Shown: one piece after another, positions 21,068 through 30,894 of the stretch
Layout: each line of letters begins with the position of its first letter
Position numbering within the stretch: position 1 is the first letter of the stretch
Assembly (NCBI GenBank): GCA_963556145.1
Contig: OY744465.1
Location: 5,208,001-5,272,000, forward strand
Length of the DNA: 64,000 nucleotides
Source of the DNA: Hygrocybe punicea
Taxonomy: Eukaryota; Basidiomycota; Agaricomycetes; Agaricales; Hygrophoraceae
Direction of reading: 5' to 3'
The notes under the pieces: generated by a model
Databases searched by the model: none
Told to the model about the DNA's origin: nothing
Seen by the model: only the letters and a program-made list of their open reading frames with translations
Program-made: the position numbers and the translations under genes

Positions 21068-21186
21068 CAGGGCAGGCTGCACTTGCCAGCAGGCCCTTGG
21101 TGATGGCCACATCTTTGATCCCGTGCGGCGATGTGGCACGGTTCAGGTCCCATCCCTTCGAATTCGTTGTCCTTGCCGATGAGGAG
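21068..21186. repeat. Dispersed repeat fragment shared with 53735-53846
   Basis: GCACTTGCCAGCAGGCCCTT, GGTGATGGCCACATCTTTGA and TTGTCCTTGCCGATGAGGAG recur in the same order at 53735-53846 with about 85-90% identity by eye. The hAT terminus at 21187 begins directly after GATGAGGAG. The copy at 53846 continues differently, so it marks the unoccupied version of the site. Identity of the repeat is unknown. Confidence 0.6.
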
Positions 21187-24100
21187 TACCGCTGTTCCGG
21201 CCTGGCCTCAAAGCCATGAGCCGGCCAGGCCAGGCCCTTATAAGCCAAGCCCAGCTGGGCCACAGTGACAGCTTTTGGTGGCTTACGGCTCGGCCTGGGT
21301 GTTTGCGAGCCACAAGCCAGGCCATCAGGCCATGGCCTGGTACTCATAATTAATTAATATAATATATTTATCCATTCCGCTGTCGCAACTTCCCTGTCAC
21401 TCAATGGCTGAAGCACTCCGAGGCTCCTTTGCTGTCACCCAATGGCTGAAGCATGACGAAACCCTGTCCCAGCCATTATCTTTACCTGCAGTGTCACTTT
21501 TACCCCATCTCGTTTGTCTGCTACTAACCTCACCTTGCAAGATGCCACCCGCTATCGAGGACATCAAGCTCCTTGTCAAGAAAATAATGATGCTCTCAAA
21601 CTCCTTACCTCCCTCCATTCTGAAGGGAAATACAAAAGACAAGATCTGGTCTGTCATGTTGAGACCGGAAGGTGAAACCACATTTGAAACATTCAATAAA
21701 CGCTTTGATTCCCTTTTTGCCAAGGATTGTCACGACTTGGAAGGCTGACTGCACTATATCTGCCAAGGAACAAGTGGGATGGGTGTGGTCTGCTCATATC
21801 TTAAGAAAATCGACTGGCCTCAAGACTTCCCACTTGAACTTGTTGAAATAAAACTGAAACACTTGGCCACTGAACTCTGCCATCTCATGTACACTCTCAA
21901 GTCACCCTCATTTACTTTTCCAACTAATGACTGCTTATCAGTGAAACTAACCTCGACGAGCCCAAAACCACACGCCATATCAATCCTGCATCAAAACTTC
22001 GGGATGCCGATAACATTGAACAGGCCAAGCTCTCGTTTCAGTGCCAGGCTGTGGAGGATTTCCACACACACTGTGATCAAGTGGATCCCCCACAAACAGA
22101 GGCTCCACCCATGCCTCTGTCTCCACCCAGCCGGCGTACATCAAGTCCAGTGCCTCAGTCGTCCGAGGTGCTTGTCCCACAACCAAAGCACCCAATCACT
22201 GTTGTTGAGAGCGATGAAGAGGTTTCTGATGGTGTCCAACCAAAGTGCCATGTGTATCACCCATTTGAAATTGATTTTACTCATTCTCATTGTCACTACA
22301 GCCAAAAAGAAACGAACCATGTTAGGAAATCCAACTACCACCAATCACGATGGTCTTTTGATGGACGTGGATGTACAGGACATCAGCAACGAGGATGTGG
22401 ATGCACCTTCACATGAAGACAGGCGACGTGATGTTGATCGGTTTTTTCAGCCAGCTGTGTCAAAGGAAATGAATGGCAAGCAGAAGAAATACAGGGTGTG
22501 CAAGTTATGTCCGTGAGTAATCATGTTCGTTGATACTATTTGGTACAAGAAATTGGTATAATAGTAACAAAAAAATGCTGGTCGATGAGGTAACAACTTT
22601 ATGGCACCATTTGGAAGTGGCTCATTCGGTGAGTGAGATGCACCTGACAAGCTTGCGAAGTTTCTCATGTCAATTCAGGGAAAATAGAGAAATTGGGCCA
22701 AGACCGCCCAATTTGAATCAAAGTTACCTGGTGACATCAAAAAACGCAAAGCAGCCGCTGAGCAGATTGCGTGCACCCTGGACCGTGACCTTAAGGAGAA
22801 GAAACTGTCCGAGCATGTCCTCCCTTACTTGGATAAACTTTTTCATCAAGCTGCAGTTGAATGGCTGGTTGCGACGGATCAGGCATGCAAGGACCAATAC
22901 TGTTTTGCCTGCTCTCTATTGATTAATTTCATGTCATAGCCTATCCAAGCCCTTGAACATCTGAAGTTCCAGGAGATGGTTGATATTGCATCTCGGGCAA
23001 CAAAGGGAGTCAAGATCCCTGGTCACAAAGTAACGCACACAGACATTAAACGGACATTCAATGAGCACCTCAAGAAACTAAAGGCCTGACTTAATGTGTG
23101 TGCATCACAAAACCCTATGTGCTGTGTCTGATTTTGTTCAGGGTCCAACCGTCGTAGGTGAGGTTAGCCTGACATGTGATGCCTGGCAAGCAGGCAATAG
23201 TGATGGCTACTTCATAGTTACCGGACATTGGATTGAGGAGACAGAAGCTGGCAAATGGGAGCTCAAGAATGCCCTACTTGGCTTCACACGGGTCAACAAT
23301 GCACATAACAGTATTCGATTAGGCCAAGCCTTATTCAAGATTGTCAAACATGTCGGGATTGAGCATAAGGTATGTCCCATCTATGGACTACTTCATGCGT
23401 TGATCTGGTGCTACAGATTGGTCATATCACATGTGACAACGCCTCAAATAATTCTATGATGCTAGTGGAGTTTGCTACATGCATCAAATGGGCCACCGGG
23501 AAGAAATACAATTGGAAAAGGAGGAAAATCAAGTGAGTTGTGTGTCAGCCTAACCCAGTGACCTCACTTTTGCTTATCAATGTATGTACAGTTGCCTCAC
23601 ACATGTTATTAACTTAGCAACCCAAGCGCTCATTGGGACCTTTAGTAAAGCTCCACATTTTGACCCCAAGAACCCAGATGCTCATATTCCGATTGATTGT
23701 GATGAGGTAGGCTTAGTGAGGGCAATCATTGTCAAGGTGTGTATCTGGTGATGATTGGTATGACAACATTGATTGAGCCACTGATCAGGAATGGTCATCT
23801 TCAAAACGCAAAGAAATGTGGAAGACCATTCTTACCAAAGCCAATGTCCCGCACCCCATCCAGCTTAAGATAGACATGAAAGTATGGTGGTTATCTACCT
23901 ACGTCATGCTTGACCATGCGGAACGTCACAAAGCAGTACGTCTCTGATTCTGCCTGATTCCTGTTTGCTATTGATGATACCCATAGTCCATTGACAACTT
24001 TGTTGATGAGTTATGCTGGGAGGAAGTTGAAACCGAAAAACGGGACAAAATCCATGAACTGAAGCTTAGCAGTGAGGAATGGGAACAAGTTAGAGTTTTT

Positions 24101-24671
24101 TTAGGCCTTCTGAGTGTACGTTGCTCTAGATAGCCATCTATATTTGTGACTTGATACCATTTCAGCATGCCAACAATGCGCAAAGCCCAGAACTATTTGG
24201 CAATTATGGCATCGTCGGTCTCAAGCAAGCGTGCATTCTCCCATGGTGGTATTACAATCAGCAAACACTGCAGCTGTTTGAAAGGAGACATTGTTGAGGC
24301 TTTACAATGTATTAAGTGTGCGATACGAAATGATCTACTCTTTCAGGAGCAAGCACCCTCGTCGGCATTGGAAGCAGAATTGGAAGCTGGTTATGGCTTT
24401 GGTGAGGAGGATGGGGATACAGATGACTCAGGTGATGTGTCGCCGGTTGATGATGAAGATGAGCCTATGTCCAACATAGAGTAGCATCCCTTGTGCCTCA
24501 ATAAACAAACCTTGCCTGTTCGCTGGGTAGTAGGGTTAGAAAGCCGTGGCCTGAGCCGGGCCAAGCCGTGGTTGACGGCTTTGGCTTGGCTAGAAGTTTC
24601 ACAAAGCCGGAGCCCCTTCAGGCCGGGCCAAAGCCGCCAAAGCCGGGCCAAGCCGGGCCGGAACAGCAGTA
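21187..24671 (+). mobile_element. Decayed hAT transposon with GGCC-rich subterminal repeats
   Basis: Starts TACCGCTGTTCCGGCC. The right end, read from 24671 on the minus strand, is TACTGCTGTTCCGGCC. Both ends carry clusters of GGCCTGGCC/GGGCCAAGCC words (21199-21340 and 24540-24660). The interior encodes hAT transposase remnants on the plus strand. The flanking 8-mers (ATGAGGAG and AATTGGGG) do not match, so one end may have been exchanged or eroded. Confidence 0.65.
21541..24484 (+). pseudogene. hAT transposase, broken and internally deleted
   Basis: Pieces in shifting frames follow the hAT order. First comes an acidic/Pro-rich leader, then a BED-type zinc finger remnant (YRVCKLC ... TLWHHLEVAHS, about 22485-22630). 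The catalytic core has GEVSLTCDAWQAGNSDGYF (about 23160) with the first Asp, TCDNASNN (about 23430) with the second, and CLTHVINLATQAL (about 23590). The C-terminal dimerisation helix is SVSSKRAFSHGG (about 24215), ending in a DDEDEPM acidic tail. Roughly the region between core and dimerisation domain is missing at about 24120-24170. Stops and frame changes are frequent. Some breaks coincide with plausible introns, but the whole is not translatable as it stands. Once it would have excised and inserted its own element. Confidence 0.75.
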
Positions 24672-24807
24672 AATTGGGGAACGTCTGACCCCCACCAAGT
24701 TTGTCCACGGGACATGAATCCACATGTCCAGACGTCCCTAAAGGGTAGTTTAGTATTATTTGTCTTAGTTAGTTGAGTTTAAATGTTAAGATACCTTTGC
24801 GCGTCGA

Positions 24808-27063
24808 ATGTCCTTTGATAAAACAAAACAGATGTCACTCCCAACCCTGCTTGACGCTATACGGGAGTGTGATGATACCATGGAACTAACGATTCCTCAA
24901 TTTTTTTCTTTGATTTTGCTTGGTTCCCATCTTCGGGAGCACTTGAGATGGAGACATACCCCAGGTTCTACTGCCCTTCCCAGCTTACTACCACCCGATA
25001 TCTCAAATTTCTTCTGCTCGGCGCTCGGCGTTAATGAAGACATCCTTGTCAAGAGTTGGTATACTCTCAGGCCTTTGCTGGAAATGGTGTCAGCCGAGGA
25101 TGAAGACAACAAAACATATCACTCTCCTTTGCAGAATGCTACCCTCCTTCCATTATTTCTTCAATATGGACTCACTTTTGGTATTGGTATAATCCCTTTT
25201 CCTTAGTCCTTCCGGATACAGTCTAATACATTTTAAAAACAGGGTTTTTTGACCTTTTCCCGCCTACTCAAGTTTGCCTCGATCCAAAATGTGGAATTGC
25301 CAGGACCGGCAAGAGCTCACATATCCGTGAGCTCACAGATCTTTCACGTTATGAAGTCATTCTTTTCTCGCGCTCCATGGGTGCGCTACCAGTATGGGCC
25401 TATTCTGCAGTTTGCACTGGTAAGTCAAACTATATTTCATCGTCGACATGTTTCCGATAACTTTTCCGGTGTAGTATGTAAAACTCGATACTACCCAAAC
25501 TATTACGTTCACGAAAATCACTCTATTCATACATACTACCCTGGAATCCCGCAAACAATACAAGTGTCAATGCATCATTATGTCGAAACCACTCTAGCTC
25601 AACAGTTTGTGAACCAAATGGTTTGTGCATGGTGTGTTGGTTCTACTACCATCCATAAACAACGCTTACACTTTCTACAGGGTATCTGGGACCAATTTAG
25701 CTCGCATCTACAACCTCAACTTCAAAGATCCCGAAGTTCGAATCATGCCCTCACAGTGGCCGTACGAGTTTGGATTGTCGTGCAACCATGTGTGGGATTC
25801 ATTTTTTATTTACTCCTTGTTATTGGATCGCGCAGAACACGGTACAATCCTCGATTTACCCCATATCGTGCCTGATCAAGTGCTCCAGCTCCGCGCTGCG
25901 CTAGAGGCTCGCACAGCGACCATGGTGGGCCCCGGGCAAGAATTCTGGAATCACGCCTGTGAATTATGCTGTAAATACAGAACGACAGAGGTGGGTATTG
26001 TTGGTGAGTCACCTTTTGTCCTGATTGCCCGTGCCGGAGCTTAAAGAATCTTCTGCAGAAGCACTGCGTGCGACTGTCACTGATGGTGTTAGCATCGGGC
26101 ATCCTTGCTGTGGAGTTCACGACTGCAAAGAATCGTTGGCATCCCATCGGAACAGGTTTTGTGAACAACACGACAGTCTGAAGTACGTGTGCGCTGTGAC
26201 AACGTGCTCTCGACCTTGCGATCCTGGCTACAAGACATGCTCAACGCAAGAGCACCGCCAACTTGAAGTTGCTGGAGACGAACGACGAACTGCAATGTTC
26301 CAATTACGACAGCGGCTGGAACGACTAAACTCAAACCAAATCGAGGATGCTCTCTCACCTGGACTAGGGGTCGTGACACTTGAAGTAGAAGATGATGACG
26401 TTGACCGTGCAGCTGAGTGCAATGACAAATCGCCGGAAGGCAACACAAAGCCACGCATACGATTAAATCGTCGACGAACTCACAATGAACAACTCTGCGT
26501 CACTACCTGCGGCATAATACTGGGTCGCGCAACTTTTTTTGGTTCGGAAGCCGTCAACGGTGTTGTGGTAAGTGCCAGCGGTCTCTCTTGCACTTTACCT
26601 TAGGTATATACAGCTCTTTCATCAAAAACTGTTCCCGACCCCCCAGTCTCTACCTGGTGTCAACTTTTTTGACAATAATTGTCACCTCAAGAAGCACCTC
26701 AACGCGACAAACAACCACTACTTCGACCGATGCGCTCTCCCAGTGGATGTATTCCACATGAAGACGAAACATCGGGAATCGGACAAGTTCTGTAATGAAT
26801 GGTGCAACCCAGTTCGGTTCCCCGATCTCATCAAGGATGGGAAATGGACATTCAATTCCTCAGCAGCTGAGATGACAAATGCTTGGTTCAGTGGATTCAA
26901 AGCTGTTGTGCAGGAAATGCGGGTAGATAAGTATAACTTTTTTCTTGATGAAATGATCAAGCAACGGAATCGTTTGATTGTTGCTGAGTTGTGTAAACGC
27001 CATGCCCATCCCATTCAAATTCCTCGCATTGATCTTTTAAGTACCGAGTCTAGTGATGTATAG
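24808..27063 (+). CDS. KDZ-associated CxC5/CxC6 cysteine-cluster protein (transposase-like)
   Basis: Six exons (24808-25180, 25243-25419, 25475-25631, 25681-25994, 26059-26567, 26614-27063) with GT-AG introns of 46-64 nt. All phases are consistent, giving 659 residues without a stop. The N-terminal ~125 residues are helical. Exon 2 begins FFDLFPPTQVCLDPKC, the CxC5 cluster, continuing to CKTRYYPNYYVH and NHACELCCKY. Exon 5 has the CxC6 cluster GHPCCGVHDCKESL...CAVTTCSRPC...CST. The C-terminal region has DNNCHLKKH, CALPVDVFHMKTKH, FNSSAAEMTNAWFSGF and FFLDEMIKQRN, all hallmarks of proteins linked with Kyakuja-Dileera-Zisupton transposases in Agaricomycetes. The complete catalytic domain of a large KDZ transposase is not evident, so it may be a partner or domesticated form. 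No target duplication or TIR was found around it. Confidence 0.8.
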
Positions 27064-27095
27064 TAGGTCTTGTATATATTGTGTGTATTTGAAAC

Positions 27096-27270
27096 ATGCA
27101 ACTATCTGATGGCGCGCTTTATTACTACAGAACTTTGAAACGCGCAACTTTTCCTTCGCGCAACTTTCTGAACGACGTTCAAAGCGCGCAACTTTCCTTT
27201 TTTTTGGCATTTGAACGCGCAACTTTCTGGACGACCTCAAAAGCGCGCAACTATTTTGGGAGCACGCAAT
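27096..27270 (+). repeat. Cluster of GCGCAACTTT motifs
   Basis: At least five direct copies of (C)GCGCAACT(T/A)TT, plus variants (GCATGCAAC, CACGCAATTT), at irregular 15-35 bp spacing. It begins 33 bp after the KDZ-type stop codon and lies between convergent 3' ends. A related cluster (CGCGCAATTGC) lies at 30636-30712, also between two convergent genes. Confidence 0.7.
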
Positions 27271-27548
27271 TTCAAAATGCTTTGAGTACGCATTTAATAT
27301 TGTAAGTGAAGTGTCCAAACTACTAGATATCTGTGGCTATGAGATGACTGGAGGATCCTTTGAATGAAAAACTGAAAAAGAAAGAAAAAAACAGCAACTA
27401 CGGAAATGACAGAAGAGGTCCTTTGAGGGAAAAAAATTAAAAGGAAAGTGAAAAGAGTGTGGACAGTTGGCATTAGCAGACTCGGAGCTGTGTGAAGCGA
27501 AGTGATCGTAAGGTCCAAGAAAAGGAAAATTGTGACAGCAAAGGTAAA

Positions 27549-29298
27549 CTACACCCAGGGATTGTGTCGGGGTTTGGCAGGAATATTGAATCCACTTCGA
27601 CCAGGTTCCATAGTCTGGGAAGAAAGCAGTGAGGTTGTCGAAGGTACCACAGAGGTTTCAATGTCCAATAAGTGGGCAGGGGCTTGGAAGAGTCCTCCTG
27701 AACTGGTAGTAACATTCGAGGAAGACGTTGATGGAATGCCAAGATTATCGTCAAATAAGCCACCTTCGAATGTATCCCAGTCTGTAAGGGACTCGGAATA
27801 ATTCACTGTGCCTAAATCACTCCAAGACAGGTAGGTATCTCCTGTCGGACTTGGAGACAATGACAGTCCTGTGACAACTGAAATGAGTTGGCATCATTAC
27901 TATTAATGCAACCATGATCTATTAGCGCTCACCCTTTTGTCGTTTAGCTTGGACATCCTTCAAGTCATCACTAGAGTTCGCCTTGGAAGAACCATTGCGC
28001 TTCCTAGCCTTCGTTGTAGAACCAGTAATTTGAATGTCGTTGTCATCGCTAATTACTTAAATTTCAGAATCTGAAGCTTGTTTCATAATCAGGCAACATG
28101 TTACCTAAAATATGACGATGACATACCAGTAAATTTCTCCACTGTTATGGATCTCTTTCCTCCATAAGTCACTGGCTTTCGGCTGCTGGTGAAAATAACT
28201 GACTCTGCCTCAGATTCAGGTTCGAGAGACATCTCCTTCGTCTTGTATGAGGCATCAGAATCAGAGTCGAAGCGACGATTTTTACCATGGCCAGGTTTAT
28301 TGCTAGTTTTCTCCACTTCGGTCTCTTCATTTAATACACGCTCGGTAGCTGCATCCCAGTTGGAATATGCAGATAGTGGTATGACATGACGAGTGGCTGT
28401 TGTAAGCGGTGAGCAAGTTAACATGCTTGTCTGTAAGAGACTGACCGATTCGAACAAAGTGGTCTGTATATTTGCGGCCTGTGGTCCCCTTTGCAGCTGA
28501 GACATGTGCACCCGTCGTCAATGCCCGTTCAATGACAAATAGATTGTTGCGATCTTTGCGTAGCAAGACCCAATGAAATTTACCCGCATCTGGCTGTCCA
28601 AACTGAGCATCCAGCCACTCAAACGGCCTAGGCAATAGGCGACGAAACCAAATGTCCAGAGATTCTTGATCCCAACCTAATCCAAACTCAAGGACTTTAT
28701 CTCCGTCACACTCCACCGCAAGGTGAGACTGTACGTATTTCTCTATCTGCTTCGGGCCTGGGCTTTTAGATTGGACCAATTCACCCTCAGACTAGTAAGT
28801 GACAGATCAGAAGATATACACTTGCTAACTTTGTGTCAGTCTTACGTTCAGTCCATCTGGGAGCATGATGACAGCCCCAACCTTCACAAACTTCATTGCC
28901 GGGTGATTGTTCGTTTTGCGAGAAGTAATCTGGAATCAGGGTAAGTGTCCAGTAGCGAAATCCTGTTGAAAATTGATCCTTACATGAGGTGAAACATCGT
29001 GGACAATCTCTTTCTTTACATTGGGTTCGGTCCCCGTTTTCTTGACTGTATGGCCTGGATTAATCTTTTTCCTAGCTACTACTGGCGTCCTATTTTGTGC
29101 TGATGTCACAGTCTGTACTTCCTTTTTGTTACGGCGCAATCCAGAAGTCGTTTGGGGTGAGGGGTGACATTCTTCCACATGCCCACAATCCCTACACCCT
29201 TTCAGACCGGTTGCTGTGCCTAAGTTATCTCTAGCAAGGAAGCGAAGGCAGTTGCAAGGAAGCTTGTGCTTTCTGGGACCAGAGCAAGTGAGGACCAT
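27549..29298 (-). CDS. Hypothetical protein with Cys-rich N-terminus, six exons
   Basis: Exons 29298-28984, 28929-28846, 28791-28446, 28396-28105, 28048-27933 and 27877-27549 join in frame to 493 residues. The start is the first ATG. Residues 1-45 hold two short Cys motifs (CSGPRKHKLPCNC and GCRDCGHVEEC), possibly a zinc-binding module. A middle domain runs from MKFVKVGAVIMLPDGLN through WFRRLLPRPFEWLDAQF and HWVLLRKDRNNLFVIERAL, a compact alpha/beta-like stretch that I do not recognise. The C-terminal ~200 residues are Ser/Asp/Glu-rich and basic, probably disordered and nuclear. A TAA in exon-like sequence near 28065 is avoided by the donor used here (GTAACA at 28104). The gene is convergent with the KDZ-type gene and divergent from the BTB gene. 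Function unknown. Confidence 0.65.
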
Positions 29299-29527
29299 AT
29301 CAAGTTTGCAAACACGGTTGTGGAAAAAAAGACTTTATTTGCTCGTCAAACACATCGCATTTTCGCAGGGTCCAGTAAATAAAGAACTTCAAAATCTAAT
29401 AAGTCCATCAATGACATCAACACATACTTTAACTGGATGCTTACCTGTAAGGAGTCAAGAGTCTCACCATTACACTATTCTCAAACGGTATGGCTGCAAT
29501 AGATTACCAAAACTTCAGCAGAATTCC

Positions 29528-30542
29528 ATGCTTAGTCAACGGCATTCTACCTTTTATCTGGATGACGGGTCTGTCATCATTGAGGTTTGTTGCAATCTGT
29601 CGATGGTGTTTTTTTGATGCTGAACATCCTATAGCTGCCTGCGACCCCACATGGAACTCTGTACTGCCTCCCCAGGAGTTTATTAGCTCTGCGATCACGT
29701 GTCTTCCAGACGCTGTTCTCGTTACCTCAAAACCATTTGAATCCCACATCGGAAGGGAAGAGCGATGAGAATCCAGTTGTTTTACACATATTGCAAGAGG
29801 ACTTTGATTGACTCCTCATGTTTCTGTTCGGCAGGTAGGTTAGGTACCTTTTCAACCTTGGAAAATAACTTACCAAGCCACTAGATATTCTGCAAAAGAC
29901 TTGACGTTTGATTTTCTGTCATCTGTGCTCAAGATGTCTGTATTCTTGGAAATACCAGACGGAGAGGAATTTGCAACAGCACAGCTGCCCAAGCTCCATG
30001 ATTTTACGCTGGCACTTCAAATCTACATGGGTCGCCTACATCGCATCGACAAATGGATTGAGCCAGCGTTCCGAGAGCTCATGACAATCCCAACCACTCA
30101 ACTTCATTTCACGGACACCGAGTGGATCAGCCTTCCATTCTATCATATTTTAATTCAGACTAAGGCCAATATCGACCAACATCGCCGAAGTATTGCCTTT
30201 TCTGCTCCTGATGCTATTCTTGATCCGCTATGCAGCAGTAGCATGAAATGCAGTGAGGCCTGGGTCACAGAATGGTGGCGTGGGCTGGCGAAACAACTCC
30301 TACACCCAGATGCTGTGCTCACTGAAAGTGAGATACTGGCTGGTTTCAATACAGTCAGGATTCCTGGGATGTGCGATTCATGCCAAGGAAGGTCGATTGA
30401 ATGGGTCAAGTCAAAGAAGGTTTTTGAGAAGGAGGGGTTGTTTATTGATGAAGCATTAAAAGCAGTGATGGACTTGCAGACAGATGAACCGATAAGGGCT
30501 TCTATGCGTCGTGAAGTTGTTTGTGATACTCAGGCTATATAG
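29528..30542 (+). pseudogene. BTB/POZ-domain gene with an in-frame TGA
   Basis: The proposed reading begins MLSQRHSTFYLDDGSVIIE, then a short intron (donor at 29584, acceptor near 29634). It continues LPATPHGTLYCLPRSLLALRS, VFQTLFSLP and SDENPVVLHILQEDFD, the strand-helix order of a BTB domain in agaricomycete BTB proteins. The next codon is TGA (29809-29811), followed in frame by LLMFLFGR, exactly where the domain should go on. After another intron the C-terminal part (YSAKDLTFDFLSSVLKMSVF ... HRIDKWIEPAFRELM ... CDSCQGRSIEWVKSK) is open to the stop at 30542. BTB proteins of this type are thought to act as substrate adaptors. A sequencing error, readthrough or real nonsense mutation cannot be told apart. 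The start is uncertain. Confidence 0.6.
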
Positions 30543-30635
30543 AAATTATAATGCTTATTGAAATAAATTACTTTGCGTACATCAAAATGTCTTGAAGACG
30601 ATGCCATTGAAGGTTATTGTTGCACTGCAGCAGTT

Positions 30636-30712
30636 AACGCGCAATTGCATCACGCGCAATTGCTAAACGTTGCGTGCAATTACCACAACGCGCGCAATTG
30701 CCACAACACATG
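30636..30712 (+). repeat. Cluster of CGCGCAATTGC motifs
   Basis: Four direct copies of (CG)CG(C/T)GCAATT(G/A)C in about 75 bp, followed by ACATGCAAATTT. It lies between the 3' ends of the BTB gene (plus) and the RTC4-like gene (minus). Related to the cluster at 27096-27270. Confidence 0.65.
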
Positions 30713-30894
30713 CAAATTTTCATGTCATTGTTTTCACTTTCAATCATCCAGTCAAAACCGGCTCCTTGTTGCCTTAGAACGGTTCCATTGTACAAGAAAA
30801 GCAATTATTTTATTATTAAAAGGAAGATACTATACTAACTGGCTCGAAATTTAGGGGGTATCAATGAAGGTGGTTTTTTTTTCGAAGGAGTGTA

